From Cacajao melanocephalus (Eukaryota > Chordata > Mammalia > Primates > Pitheciidae): a DNA stretch of 64,000 bases. The notes beneath the pieces were generated by a model. That model saw only the letters and a list, made by a program, of their open reading frames with translations, was not told the origin of the DNA and made no database searches. Position numbers and translations under genes: made by a program. The stretch spans positions 102,035-166,034 of the forward strand of contig CAUYLG010005114.1 of NCBI GenBank assembly GCA_963573385.1. Direction: 5' to 3'. Positions 23,476 through 38,862 of the stretch are shown one piece after another; position 1 is the first letter of the stretch, and each line of letters starts with the position of its first letter.

Positions 23476-23613
23476 AACCCTGGCTGGAGCTGCTTGCTAC
23501 TCAAGCCTCCTTGAGGCCGTTGGGAATGCAGGCAGCGCAGCTCGGAGTGCGCTGACTCTTGGCGCCTCTCACCCTCTTCTAATGGCGTCTTCCTGCTCTT
23601 ACTCAGCCCTAAC
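23476..23613. other. Immediate XPO6 downstream flank
   Basis: Short unique stretch between the poly(A) site and the minisatellite. G-rich pause sequences are not obvious. Confidence 0.4.
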
Positions 23614-23762
23614 AATTGGCCAGGTGGTAGATGGAGGCTGGAGTCCAGGAGGGGGGTCTCACAGTTGGCCAGGTGGTGGAGGGAGGCTGGAGTCCGGGAT
23701 GGAGTCTCACTGACAGTTGACCTGGTGGTGGTGGTGGAGGCTGGAGTCCAGGCCACCTGACT
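23614..23762 (+). repeat. ~50-bp minisatellite, three copies
   Basis: Three imperfect units, each carrying 'ttggccaggtggt' or 'ttgacctggtggt' followed by 'ggaggctggagtcc'. They start near 23614, 23662 and 23714, and the third has an expanded GGT run. It lies 140-290 bp past the XPO6 cleavage site. Confidence 0.85.
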
Positions 23763-25024
<1,262 letters not shown>

Positions 25025-25095
25025 TGATACCATGGCCCAGGGGTGTGGGTTGTAGTGAGCCCCCAATTCTTAGAGGTATACAAGCTGGTCTTTGA

Positions 25096-25428
<333 letters not shown>

Positions 25429-25599
25429 CTTTGATTCTTACCTGCAGTGTCCCACATAGGGCCTGGCACAGAGCAGACTTAGGAAGCTTGGGTGGAATTG
25501 AGTGAGTTCTCAGGTCCTAGAGACATCCAGAAAGTGTCTTTCCCTGTTCTGAGGATGGGGAGGGGGAAAGGACAGAACTGGATAAGAGTGGGCCTTTGC

Positions 25600-25728
25600 G
25601 GCTGGGCGCGACGGCTCACACCTGTAATCCCAGCACTTTGAGAGGCTGAGGCGGGAGGATCACTTGAGTCCAGGAGTTCAACATGGGGCAACATGGTGAG
25701 ATGTCTCTACCATAATAATAATTTAAGG
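25600..25728 (+). mobile_element. Free left Alu monomer / truncated Alu
   Basis: Only the left arm is present: 'gcggctgggcgcgacggctc' through 'gtgagatgtctctacc', then ATAATAATAATTTAAGG. It has no right arm, so it is either a FLAM-like monomer or a 3'-truncated Alu. Confidence 0.85.
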
Positions 25729-26271
25729 AAAGGAAAAAAGAGTGGGGCTTTGTGTCTGTCTCAGGTGGGGGCAGATAATGGCAGGGGCTCTCAAGGAGGC
25801 TGTTTCTCCTGCTGCCTTTGAATGTGAGGCAGCTCTTCTGTCTCCACTCGGGTGTCCTGCTTTTCTTCTGACTTGTGTCATTTACGTCTGCCAAGAGTGC
25901 AGACACCGGCTTTGGGACGAGATCAGATGAAACCTTCATCTTCCCAATTTCCAGCATTTTCCTCTACTTCCCACCATTGGCTTCATGTGATGGAGGGTTG
26001 AATGTTTTTTTAATAGCATGTATTTTTCTCCTGACTACAAAATGTTTGTTGTAGAGTATGTGAAATATGCAGAAAACTCTGAAGCAAAACACACAAAAAA
26101 GTCATCTAATCCCACTGCCCAGAGAAAAACACTGTTAATATTTTGGTCTATTCCCTTTTAAGATTACCCTATATGTGTGTAAATATGTATGGCTTTCTTT
26201 TCTTTTCTTTTGAAAATTGAGCTCCTGCTGCTGTTCTATTTTTATTTAAAAAAAAAGAAAAGATGTTTTTA

Positions 26272-26394
26272 AAAAATAGAGATAGGGTCTAGCTGTGTTG
26301 CCAGGCTGGTCTTGAACTTGTATGCTCAAATGACCCTGCAGCCTCAGCCTCCCAAAGTGCTGGGATTACAGGTGTGAGCCATAGCGCCTGGCCA
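26272..26394 (-). mobile_element. Left Alu monomer, antisense
   Basis: From 'aaaatagagatagggtctagc' to 'gagccatagcgcctggcc'. Monomeric and diverged, probably FLAM-like. Confidence 0.85.
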
Positions 26395-26443
26395 AGCTCC
26401 TGCTATTTTATGGCTTCTGTTTTTTTTTCACAGCCACATTTAA

Positions 26444-26805
<362 letters not shown>

Positions 26806-26939
26806 CTGATATTCTACAAGTATCTAATGCTATCAGTGATGATGCAGTGATCATCCTTGTGTGTAAATCTATGTGTTTGTCTGATTGTTTACATAAGCTG
26901 GAATCCTACATGTGAAATTGCTGGGTCAGATGTGTCTGA

Positions 26940-28317
26940 GGCTTATATGGATACTTCTTGGGGCCTGGCTTCTATTCTGAAGGAGGAGAAATATTAGAGT
27001 TGGGAGTTGCAAACTTGTGCAGTGAGGCTTCATGGGGCCATCGACCAAATCAGTTCCTGGTGGTTAGTGGCCTCACTAGGCCTGCCCACTTCTGAGCGAC
27101 ATCCTTGTCCCAGTGTCCCTCTCCAGCGTGAGACCTCTGCAGGGGAGTGGAGACCAGGAGAGGAAGGTGGCTGGCACCTCTAGCTGGCTCCTTGGGCCTG
27201 GGCAGAAGAGCCGTGATTGATGGCCATTTATTAATAACTATTAGTTGCTGAATTTTCCCAGCCCTGTGCTGGGCTACAGGTGAAGGACTCCTTTCCACTG
27301 CAAATGCAGCAGCTGGTTCCTTAGGAGGAGCCATCTCTGAGATGGGCAATGTGTTCTGTGCATGGGGGATTTTGGTGACTGTGGTTTGACCACTGTGGCT
27401 CATCTCCGAGACCAGCCCTTGGGAAAAGCTGGGGCGCTGCCCTGAAATGACGCTGGCTGCCCCATCAAATCCCCTTCTGCCCCACCCCTCCAAAGCCTCC
27501 AACCCCCCTCCTTCTCCCCGACTCCCCCAAAGTCTCCTCCCCCAACCTCTCTGAAGCCCTCCTCTGTGAGGCGCTGCTGAGCGCGCCTTCCTCCTCGCCA
27601 CCCCGCAGCACCTGTGTCCCCACTTGTCCCAGGAACCCTGACGTTGCCCCTACCACTGTGAGAACCTGCAGGCAGTGGGGGGTTCTGTGTCCCGAGCCCC
27701 CAGTGTAGGGCTTGGCTCAGTGGGTGCCAAAAAATCCTTATGTGCAGGATGATTTTTCAGATTTATCCAAATGGGTTTTTCCTCATGGAAGAGGCCTGGA
27801 GCCCTGCTGAGGCGTCTTCTAACTAATTTTCAACATAATGAAACCGCTTCCTTGGTGTCTGCTCTGAACACTGTCGCCTTACCTTGCCGGGTTCCTTAGG
27901 GAAAAGCACTTAAGCGAAAGGCTCTTCAGTGAAGAATTTCTGCAGCTCAAGGACTCCCTTTTCCACCCTTCCCTCTCTGTATCGTTTGAAAACATGTTTT
28001 AAAAGCCTTGTTAATTAATTGTCTCAGGTCTTGGAGGTGTAGAGTGCCGGGAGGCATTGATAGCAGGCTGGGTTATGCGGCCCCCTGGGGTGGACAGAGA
28101 GCTTCGTAGTACTGGCCGTGGTGCTGGCTGGAGCCTGACTCGGAGCCCCCAGGGGCCTCTGAAGGGTGGCAGAAACTTCCCCTGGGTCAGTCAGGTACCA
28201 GGGGGTGGGTTGGAAAGATCATTATTTCAATGAAACATCCAAGAGATCCACAGACCTGACATAGGCAGCAGGCATTTTGGCAACAGGTAGATTTTTTTTT
28301 AAAGACACTCAGGTTTC
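26940..28317. other. Intergenic, no gene recognised
   Basis: 27,470-27,650 is a C-rich, CCCC-punctuated pyrimidine stretch. It keeps a minus-strand frame open (27050-27601, 183 codons), but that frame has no domain, is Arg/Gly-rich at its start and has no support. 27,220-27,270 hints at a MIR. Confidence 0.5.
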
Positions 28318-28605
<288 letters not shown>

Positions 28606-28637
28606 GACACAGGTTTTTAATTTTTTCCCCTTCTCTT

Positions 28638-28796
28638 TTATTTTATTTTTTTGAGACAGGGTCTTGCTCTGTTGTGAAAGCTGGAGTGCAGTGGTGCAGT
28701 CAGAGCTCACTGTAACATCTCATGGGCTCAGGCGATCCTCCTGCCTCGGCTTCCCCAAGTGTGGAGATTAGAGGTGTGAGCCAATACGCCCTGCCC
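28638..28796 (-). mobile_element. Partial Alu, antisense, internally deleted
   Basis: Begins TTTTATTTTATTTTTTTGAG and reads right-arm sequence, then jumps to the left-arm head ('gtgagccaatacgccctgcc'), so about half of the dimer is missing. It lies only about 32 bp from the preceding Alu in inverted orientation. Confidence 0.85.
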
Positions 28797-29544
28797 CTCC
28801 CTTCTCTATTATATAGAAATTACTATTTACAGATAAAAAGACTCACCTAAACCATATGATAACATCTCAGTGGGTGGCTTTCAGACCTTTCCTTGCATTT
28901 GTGTGTGCTGGCCCATCTGTACACCTCTTTCAGTGGGAATAAGATCATATTACTACCTGCCAGGGTTCTGTCCCCTGAGGCACACACTACACTTTTTGGT
29001 GGGTCTCACGGCCCCTAGAGACCCCAGCTATCTGTAGCCGTTTGAATCTAAGCCCTGGACTGAGGCCACTCAGGTGGAAGTGGCCTCTGTGGAGTGCCGT
29101 GGGAGGTAGTCTGGGGCCCCTCTGACCCACATGGGTGTCCAGCACTATCGTTGGTGGCTGAGGCCAGAGACAGAGCCTGTTGTCAGGGTAGTCCCTGAGG
29201 ATGGGGATCCCCAATTAGCAGAGGCTGCAGCCTGCCCACGCTGCCTCCCCCAGCCCGTCCCCAGAAGCCACACTGGAGTTGATTTTCCCGAGTTCCCACG
29301 TCTCGGCGACCTTGCTTCCAGCCTCTGAAGGGCACTCAAGGAAGAGTGGTTGAGACTCTGGGGAAGGACGTGCGTAGCATCTCAATCTCCCTTGACCGAG
29401 CCTGCCCGGGGAGGGCCGCACGTGAGGCTTTTATGACGTTAATGATCTGTACTGCGGCATTTCCAAAACTTTGCCACAAGAGGAGACCAGCAGGGGCCTG
29501 CCTTCTGGAGACACACATTCACCCCCTTAGGATTCCCTGCCTTC
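28797..29544. other. Intergenic, no recognised element
   Basis: Unique-looking, with overlapping open frames on both strands around 29131-29421. None resembles a known protein. Confidence 0.5.
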
Positions 29545-29690
29545 TGAGCAAATGCTTACCGATGAGGATACTGAGGCACAGAGAGGGTTAGTGACCCGCC
29601 CAAGGCCACACAGCAAATCTCCAGCAAAACTGGGGTCCAATTGCAGGCCTGGCTTCAGACCCAGCGCTCGCTGAGCTCTACCTCCTCTCA
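29545..29690 (-). repeat. MIR
   Basis: 'gatgaggatactgaggcaca', 'cccgcccaaggccacacagc' in antisense MIR order; well preserved. Confidence 0.88.
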
Positions 29691-29814
29691 GCTGCTCTGG
29701 GGACATCAACGCCACTATGCGCTCCTCAGGGTTTGGGGCTGGAAATTCCCTGTGCTCACATCTGTTACTCATAAGTGGCACATTCTGATGGCCCAAGGAG
29801 ACAGCACCTGGTCA

Positions 29815-29925
29815 CTGTTCCCACTGAGCCTCAAGGACATGGAGGCCCAGAGATTCCATGACTCACCTGGGGTCACACAGCTAGAAGGTGGCGGGGCAGG
29901 AGTTTAAACCAGGTCCAGAGGATTC
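29815..29925 (-). repeat. MIR
   Basis: 'ggaggcccagagattccatg', 'ggggtcacacagctagaagg' again in antisense order, 130 bp from the previous copy. Confidence 0.8.
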
Positions 29926-30550
29926 CAAATGCTGCCTTTTTCTCTGTCCCCAGCCAGGGTCGATGTGGCTGCTCTGTCCATTTTACTGCCTAGTGAAAGG
30001 CCTGCAGAGGGTGCTGCCAAGCTTTTCGCAGCGCTGTTGGAGCTCCAGAGCCAGGGCCTGGCTGCGGGCAGAGCGGAAGCTGAGAAGGTGGAGGCTGAGT
30101 CTCTTTGGGACTCAGATGCCCCATGTCTGCCAGGTTCCTTCCCTTTCCTGGGTCACATCTTGTCTCAGGGCATCGAGGGGCCAATGCACAGAAGAGCCGA
30201 CCGGCTTCCTGGAACACCACGGATCCGGGCCCACCTGGGTCGGCTTCCCCTGTGACCTTGAGAGCTGCTTGCAGAATCCAGTTTGCAGGTGACGCAGGAG
30301 GGGCTGTGCTCCGGCACTCTGCTCTGTCCCATATGCAAGGTCCCTGGGTTTCTGTGTGGATGGAGGCTGTGGCTTTGAACTGTCCTTGAGGGGTTAACAA
30401 GAATTACATGACAGGTTCTGGGCAGAAATAGAATTAAGCATGGATCAGGCTGCATTTTGTAACCAGAAGTCACGAAAGTCACCTAGCATTAGATACCCTG
30501 GCATCCCCATTTCTCCAACATTAGAATCATAAGGCTTTTGTTTAAGAATG
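29926..30550. other. Intergenic, G+C-rich, no gene recognised
   Basis: Two overlapping + strand frames (29888-30292, 29929-30255) and a minus frame (29990-30400) are open together, which argues for base composition, not coding. Confidence 0.5.
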
Positions 30551-30841
30551 ACTTGGCCTGCATGGTAGCTCACACCTATAATCCCAGCACTTTGGGAGGC
30601 CCGGGCAGGAGGATCATGGGAAGCCAGGAGTTTGAGACCAGCCTAGGCAACATAGTGAGACCCTATCTTGACAAAAGATGGAAAAATTAGCTGAGCATGG
30701 TGTGGGCCTGTAGTCCCAGATACTCAAGGCTGAGGCAGGAGGATCTCCTGAGCCTGGGAGTTTGAGGCTGCATCTATGCTTGTGCCACTGCACACAGCCT
30801 GAGTGACAGAGAGAGACCCTGTCTGTTAAAAAAAAGAAAAG
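30551..30841 (+). mobile_element. Alu (AluJ-like)
   Basis: From 'ggcctgcatggtagctcaca' to 'tctgttaaaaaaaagaaaag'. Diverged, with small deletions in the right arm. Confidence 0.93.
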
Positions 30842-30931
30842 ATTGCTTACATGATTACAGCTTCCTGTTGGAGATGGCAAAGCACGTCTGACCTCGCAGT
30901 CCCACCCTCAGCTCCGGGACACATCTCTTAG

Positions 30932-31228
<297 letters not shown>

Positions 31229-31379
31229 AGGCGTCACTCATTCTTTCGGTCATCACCAGACATATCCAGAGGTGTGACAGGCAGTGAATCCAGAACTAGG
31301 CATGAGGCATGGTTCTGCCTTCTAGGAAAGAAAGGGAAGGTCAGCTAGGGCCAGGTGCTTTTTACATGAATATAACTCA

Positions 31380-31711
31380 TGTGTGTGTATGTGAGTATGT
31401 GTGGTGTGTGTAGTTTGTGCCTGCATGTGCACGTGTATGCATGTATGTATGCACACGTGTATGTGTGCAGTGTGTGTGCATGTGTGAGTGTAGTGAGTGT
31501 GTGGTGTGAGGGGTGTTTGTATGTGAGTGTAGGGGTATGTGTGTGTGTGTGGTGTGAGAGGTGTGTGTATATGTGTTTATATGTCTGTGTGTGTGTGGTG
31601 TGTGTATATGGTGTGAGGGGTGTGTCTGTATGTGAGTGTGTGTGTGGTGTGTATATGTGGGGGTGTGTGTGTGTGCGTATGTGTGTGAGTGTATGTGGGG
31701 TGTTTGTGTAA
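31380..31711 (+). repeat. Long interrupted (TG)n microsatellite
   Basis: About 330 bp of GTGTGT tracts broken by TATGTG, GGGTGT and GCATGT variants. A minus-strand frame through it (31345-31848) codes only His/Thr dipeptide repeats and is not a gene. Confidence 0.97.
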
Positions 31712-31767
31712 GGTGATTGACAAAATGCACTCTTTGACCTGACTCGGATGCACACAAAATGCATGCT

Positions 31768-32081
31768 TTTTTCTTTTTCTTTTCTTTCTTTTTTTTTTTT
31801 TGAGACAGAGTCTCGCTCTGTCACCCAGGCTGGAATGCAGTGGCGCAATCTCGGCTCAATGCAAACTCCACCTCTCAGGTTGAAGTGATTCTCCTGCCTC
31901 AGCTTCCCGTGTGGCTGCGGTTACAGGCATCTGCCACCACACCCAGCTAATTTTTGTATTTTTAATAGAGATGGGGTTTCCCCAGGTTGGCCATGCTGGT
32001 CTCGAGCTCTGGACCTCAGGTGATCTACCCACCTTGGCCTCCCAAAGTGCTAGGATTACAGGCCTGAGCCACCGCACCCAG
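31768..32081 (-). mobile_element. Alu (AluS type)
   Basis: Tail TTTTTTCTTTTTCTTTTC then T13 and GAGACAGAGTCTCGC; head 'gagccaccgcacccagcc'. Confidence 0.95.
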
Positions 32082-33292
32082 CCTGTTTCTATAACTGACC
32101 TCATTTTGCTCTGGAAAACTGATGGCAGGAAAAATATTAAAACATTTTGCCAGCTAAGTAGAACTCATTCTCTCCAGATTTAAGACAGCATCTTCTGGAT
32201 GAAATATTCAGTTAAAGTTCACACTTCAGACAGGCTTTGTGCAAATTTCAAAAGGTGCCTTTTCCTCTAGACAGCTGGGGCAGCTCTGTACCAGGTGAGG
32301 ATCAAGATTTCTGGTGCCCTCACCGTTCTCAGCCAGGCCTTGAACAGTGGACAAGCTGCATAGCTGTCCATGGTGGCTTAGTCGAGCTCTCCAAGGAAAC
32401 TGTCTCATCTCAAGAGATCTCCCTTCCCCCACATCCCTTCTCCTTTTTCCAAGGTGGCTTCAGGGGAGGCAGCTTATGTGTCTGGGGTTGTGGGCGGGAC
32501 CTCCAGCCCTTGTTTGGGACTTTAGTCCTCAGATCGAAAGGCCACTCTCAGATGGGCCTGGTTCCCCCAGGACTGAATATCTAGTGTGGCCCCCATCCTG
32601 CATTCGAGGCCAAGCATGTCTGCAGGCCATAGCCCCAGCCTCTGTGACATCTGATCTTTGCAGCTCGCACCAGGACACAGTAGGGTGAAATACGAATGAA
32701 AGTTGTCATTGGTGCCTGAAGCCCCCCACCTTGCCCATCAGTAGGGTAGAAAATCAGAGTGCGTGGCCTTTGGCCTGGAGGCTGCTGGTGCCATGGAAGG
32801 CAAGGCCTGCAAAGACATCCTGGGTTTAGGGAGGGCTTTGGGGGTTTGCTGACTCCTGCTGGCCTTCTGCAGTCGACCCCAGAGTGCAGGCACCCAAGGC
32901 TGCCTGGGGGCTGGGATTGGGGGACACCTGGTTGATGTGGGGCAGCTTTGTCAGGGAGGGGCTGAGCAGGGCAGCCCCTGCCTTCTCATACCTCCCAGGT
33001 GGGCCGAGGGACTACCTGCTGGTGCCCACCCCCTGTCTGTGTGCCCTGCTGCCTAGGGCAGGCCAGGGGGCCCAAGGCTGTCAGCCTCAGCTTTCTGGAA
33101 TCAGACTTTATACCCCTGCCAGGTAACTTTGCCTCTGCTGCCCTGACCTGGGAAAATCTCAGCACCTCCCTCCCATCTACCCAGTGAGGGTTACAGGGCT
33201 TTTCTTCCCACCCTCAACCACCCACTGGGGACCCAGCTCCCACTGCCCTTCCAGATAACTCTGGGGAGGCCATGGCCTTTGAAAAGAGTTGT
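32082..33292. other. Intergenic, no recognised element
   Basis: About 1.2 kb of unique G+C-rich DNA. Several short open frames overlap one another and none is convincing. Confidence 0.5.
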
Positions 33293-33428
33293 GGCCAGGT
33301 GCAGTGGCACACACCTGTAATCCCAGCACTTTGGGAGGCTGTGACAGAAGGATTACTTGAGGCCAGGAGTGGAAGAGCAGCCTGGGCAGCATAGTGAGAC
33401 CCCATCTCTACCAGAAAAAAAAAAAAAA
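33293..33428 (+). mobile_element. Free left Alu monomer (FLAM-like)
   Basis: 'gttgtggccaggtgcagtgg' to 'accccatctctaccag' and an A14 tail with no right arm. A direct A-tail after the left arm fits a true monomer and not a truncation. Confidence 0.88.
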
Positions 33429-33469
33429 GCCTGACGTCAGACACATCTGCACTGAGATCTTGGGCTCAT

Positions 33470-33560
33470 AACGTATGACCTAGGGCCACGGTCACTGACC
33501 ATCTCTGAACCTCAGTTTCCTCATCTGGAAAGAGGGAGTCATTGTGGAAATAGGCTGGAA
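33470..33560 (+). repeat. MIR fragment
   Basis: 'gaacctcagtttcctcatct' with 'ggaaagagggagtcattg', sense orientation. Confidence 0.8.
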
Positions 33561-34149
33561 AGAGCCAGCCTGTGTCATTATTCAAATATCGATGTGGATT
33601 ATTTTGATATGAATTTTAAGCAATAATTGAAAACAACAGCAGTACAAAGCTGTTCTCCCCAGCCCCCTGGTGTGGCCCAGCTGCCCAGCCTGCCCTATTT
33701 GTAAGGGGGTCTCCGCCCTTCCCTGCAGCTGCCCATGCTGGGGCTTCCATGCCTCTCCTCCAGAGTCAGAAGGCCTAAGTGCCTGTCAGCCCCTCTGGCC
33801 CACACAGGGAACAGCAGACGGGCAGTGGCTCAGAGGCTGTGTGCCAACGCAGCCGTCCTGGTGCAGGTCGCACCCAACAGATTTGTCAATATTCCACGGC
33901 ATCTCTGGTGGTGGAGACTGTTTTGTGGGATCAGTGACCCTCGTGGAATGTGAAAACAGGACCATCCGCTGGCCCCTCTGAGCTCCTCCAAAGCCTTCTG
34001 CTGTTGCAGAAACGTCGCTTGCTCTTCCATCTGGGCTAGGCTGCGTTTCTGTTCTTCCCAACTGTCCTCTGTTTTTCTTCTGTCTGTTTCAATAAAGCCC
34101 CTTCCACAAGCTCTGGGAGGAAGCCAGTAGGGCAGGGGCCTTGGGCTGG
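33561..34149. other. Intergenic, no recognised element
   Basis: Unique G+C-rich. 'ttcaataaagccccttccac' near 34089 contains an AATAAA, but no upstream exon is visible. Confidence 0.5.
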
Positions 34150-34215
34150 GATCCCGGCACTGTGCCCTACTCCCTATGTGACCTCGTGCAAGTCACCTGA
34201 GTGTCCTTATCAAAA
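34150..34215 (+). repeat. MIR fragment
   Basis: 'tatgtgacctcgtgcaagtc' is the sense MIR core; only about 65 bp remain. Confidence 0.65.
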
Positions 34216-34266
34216 TCATGGTCAGTATTTTGATATTTTTATCAAACTAATAGGTATAAATAACCT

Positions 34267-34544
34267 CTTTTTTTTTTTTTGAGACAGGGTCTGACTCTGT
34301 TGCCCAGGAGAAAGTGCAGTGGCACAATCATAGCTCACTGCAGCCCCGACCTCCTGGCTCAGGCAATCCTCCTCACTTAGCCCCTTAAGTAACTGGGACT
34401 ACAGATGTGTGCCATCACACCTGGCTTTTTGTAGAGATGGGGTCTTGCTATGTTGCCCAGGCTGGTCTCGAACTCCTGGCCTCCAGCGATCCTTCTGCCT
34501 CAGCCTCCCAAACTGCTGGGATTACAGGCGTGAGCCACCTTGCC
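34267..34544 (-). mobile_element. Alu (AluJ-like)
   Basis: T11 then 'gagacagggtctgactctg'. The shared 'gtagagatggggtcttgcta' linker is typical of old Alus. Head 'gagccaccttgccc'. Confidence 0.94.
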
Positions 34545-35303
34545 CTAAATAACCTGAAGGAAAAGCCAAACTTTTCTCTCTCTACTCTCACACTCAACAC
34601 AGAACGTGTCTAAAATGTGTGGGGATTTCTCCTTATCAGCAAGCCCTTCTCCAGTGGACACACTGAGTGTCCTCTAGTTCAGTTCAATTCTGACACTGTC
34701 TCCCCGAAGTTAGCCTGAGATCCCACAGAATGAGGGTTCAGTCCTGCGAGACTGCCCCCCACTTCTGATGCCAGTCGCAACCCCAGTTTGTTTTACCTGC
34801 ACTTCTGACCAACAGGCTGTAAATCAACAGGTTCCCACAACCCCCTCCTCAGATTTGATAAATCTAGAGCAGCTCACAGAACTCAGGGAGACACTTTAGC
34901 CATTTGTTGTAAGGGATATGACAAAGGCTGCAGGTGAAGAGCCAGGTGGAAGGGGTGCGCAGGGCTGGGCATGCGGGCGGGGGCGCGGGGCTTCCATGTC
35001 CTCTCTGGGGACGCCATCCTCCAGGAACCTCCACGTGTTCAGCAATCAGGAAGCCCTTCCAAACCCTGTCCTTCTGGGTTTTTATGGAGACTTCATTACA
35101 TAGGCATGATTGATTACACCACTGGACATGGGTGATCAACCTCACCTTCAGCCCCTCTCCCCTCCCCAGAGGTCCAACCCTCTAATCACGTGGTTGGTTC
35201 TCCTGGCAACCAGCCCCCATCCTGAGACTATCTGGGGACCCATAAATAGTCACTTCGTTAGAACAAAAGATGCTGCTATTGCTGAGACATTCCAAGGGAT
35301 TTA
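34545..35303. other. Intergenic, no recognised element
   Basis: Unique DNA with a G+C-rich island-like patch at 34955-35000 (gggcgggggcgcggggc) too short to call a CpG island. Confidence 0.5.
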
Positions 35304-35317
35304 GGAGCTCTGGGTCA

Positions 35318-35606
35318 GGCCGGGCGAGGTAGCTCATGCCTGTAAGCACTTTGGGAGGCTGAGGCAGCAGATCACGAGGTCAACAGATCGAGACCATCCT
35401 GGCCAACGTGGTGAAACCCCATCTCTACTAAAAATACAAAAATTAGCTGGGCGTGGTGGTATGCACCTGTAGTCTCAGCTACTCGGGAAGCTGAGGCAGG
35501 AGAATCACTTCAACCTGGGAGGCGGAGGTTGCAGTGAGCCAAGATGGCGCCACTGCACTGCAGCCTGGGTGACAGACTGAGACTCCATCTCAAAAAAAAA
35601 AAAAAG
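35318..35606 (+). mobile_element. AluY
   Basis: The left arm has 'agatcacgaggtcaacagat' and 'cgagaccatcctggcc', diagnostic of the Y subfamily. Flanking copies ggagctctgggtca (35304-35317) and ggagttctgggtca (35607-35620) are a 14-bp target duplication with one change. AluY restricts the source to catarrhine primates. Confidence 0.95.
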
Positions 35607-35647
35607 GAGTTCTGGGTCACAAAACCAGGGTCAAAGACTGAATATTA

Positions 35648-35945
35648 GGCCAGGCTTAGTGGCTCACACCTGTAATCCCAGCTACTTGGGAGGCGAAGGT
35701 GGGAGGATTGCTTGAACTCAGGAGTTTCAGACCAGCTTGGGCAACTTAGTGAAACCCCATCTCTACTAAAAATAAAACAAAATTAGGCATGGTTGTGCAC
35801 GTGCCTGTAGTCCCAGCTACTCCAGAGGCTGAGTTGGGAGGATCACTTGAGCCCAGGAGTTAGAGGCTGCAGTGAGCCATGTTCACACCACTACATTCCA
35901 GCCTGAGCGACAGAGCAAGATGCTATCTCAAAACCAACGAACAAA
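35648..35945 (+). mobile_element. Alu (AluJ-like)
   Basis: 'taggccaggcttagtggctc' to 'atctcaaaaccaacgaac'. The typical 'gcactttggg' is replaced by 'gctacttggg' in the left arm. Confidence 0.93.
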
Positions 35946-36125
35946 AAACCCCAAATATTCAACAAAAGATTCCCCTTAACCCCATCTACAAGGGTTTTAT
36001 GTAAGAACCCACAGCAGAGACTAAATATATATTTCTTATTTTATATCACAGTAAGAAAGATATTTTACAATATCCCACACCTCCTTTTTCTAAAGGAAGT
36101 CAATTATAAGAGTTCCAAGTTAGGG
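35946..36125. other. Intergenic spacer, A+T-rich
   Basis: Nothing recognised between the two Alus. Confidence 0.5.
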
Positions 36126-36421
36126 TTTTTTTCTCTTTTCTAGAGATAGGGTCTCACTCTGTTGCTCAGGCTAGAGAGCAGTGGCGAGATTATAGCTTAC
36201 TGCAGCCTCAACTTCCTAAGCTCAGGTGATCCTCCTGCCTCAGCCTCCTGAGCAGCTGGGACTATGGGTGTGTACCACCAGGCCCAACTGATTTCCTTTT
36301 CGTAGAGATGGGGTCTTGCTATGTTGCCCAGGGTGGTCTGGAACTCCCAGCCTCAAGCGATCCGCCAGCCTTGGTCTCCCTAAGTGCTGGGATTAGAGGC
36401 GTGAGCCACCATGTCCTGGTC
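36126..36421 (-). mobile_element. Alu (AluJ-like)
   Basis: 'ttttctagagatagggtctc' through 'gagccaccatgtcctggtc'. Diverged. Confidence 0.93.
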
Positions 36422-36609
36422 CCACAAGTTAGAATTGTTGAAGGAATTAAATGAGATTGTCTACTTGAAGCATGGGTACATTAACGGCAACCAAAAAACC
36501 TTAGTAAGAATCAGTCTTTCTTATGATATGGTGATGGATCTGAAATCCTATCCCTTGAATCTACGGCACCCGAGAGCCCCTTAACCTACGGCACCCATAA
36601 CTCTTCTCT

Positions 36610-36860
36610 TTCTAGCTCACCCATCTGCAGCTGCCTGGGTCTCCTTGCTGTTCCTCACACGGGACCACATGCTTCCACCTGGGGTCTCTGCACCTGCTGC
36701 CGCCTCCCCCAATGTGCTGTGGCTCCCTCATTCCCCTGAGGGGCTCACAGGCTCATCTCCCTTGGGTGTCCACAAAGTAAAATGCACACAGCAAACCCCT
36801 TTCCCCTCTCCATTCTCCTGGTGCAGCTCTGGTTTTCTTCATGGTGCTTATCAACACTGG
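36610..36860 (+). repeat. L2 LINE 3' fragment
   Basis: 'ggtctccttgctgttcctca', 'catgcttccacc' and 'gtctctgcacctgctgccgc' follow the L2 3' consensus order. The open frame 36645-36902 is this repeat. Confidence 0.7.
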
Positions 36861-36926
36861 ACTTGCTATTTTTTTTTTTTTGAGTGGAGGGTTTATCATT
36901 AGTATCCCTTCAAAAGAATGGAAGTG

Positions 36927-37222
36927 GCCAGGCGCAATGGCTCATGCCTGGAATCTCAGCACTTAGGGAGGCAGAGGCAGGCGGATCACTTGAGGTCAGA
37001 ATTTTGAGACCAGCCTGGCTAACATGGTGAAACCCCACCTCTACTAAAAATGCAAAAAATTAGCTGGGCATGGTGGCTTGTGCCTGTAGTCCCAGCTACT
37101 CAGGTGGCCGAGGCAGGAGAATTGCTTGAGCCCGGGAGGTGGAGGTTGCAGTAAGCGGAGGTTGCACCACTGCCCTCCAGCCTGGGCAACAGAGCGAGAC
37201 TCCGTCACAAACAAACAAAAGA
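36927..37222 (+). mobile_element. Alu (AluS type)
   Basis: 'ggccaggcgcaatggctcat' to a CAAACAAACAAAAG tail. It abuts a second, damaged Alu. Confidence 0.95.
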
Positions 37223-37237
37223 ATGGAAGCTTATATG

Positions 37238-37978
<741 letters not shown>

Positions 37979-38172
37979 TGTGGCCCACACCCAGGCAGGG
38001 ACTGGAATGTAGCAGAGCTGGCAGCAGTGAACATTCTCTGGAAAGAGCCAGATAGAAAATATTTGAGGCTTTGCAGGCCATTGTCTCTGTCTCGAATGCT
38101 TAACTCTGCCACCGGAGTGTGAACCGCAGCTGTGAATGACACTAACAAATGGGCGTGGCTGTGTTCTGATAA

Positions 38173-38862
<690 letters not shown>

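Noticed and set aside
27050..27601. 183-codon minus-strand open frame, among the longest in the window
   Set aside because: Its N-terminal half is Arg/Gly-rich translation of a C-rich pyrimidine tract, there is no domain or splice context, and nothing supports expression.
29888..30400. Open frames of 108-136 codons on both strands
   Set aside because: Simultaneous openness in several frames of G+C-rich DNA, no recognisable family and no splice signals of note.
31345..31848. 167-codon minus-strand open frame
   Set aside because: It translates the TG microsatellite (His/Thr repeats) and part of an antisense Alu.
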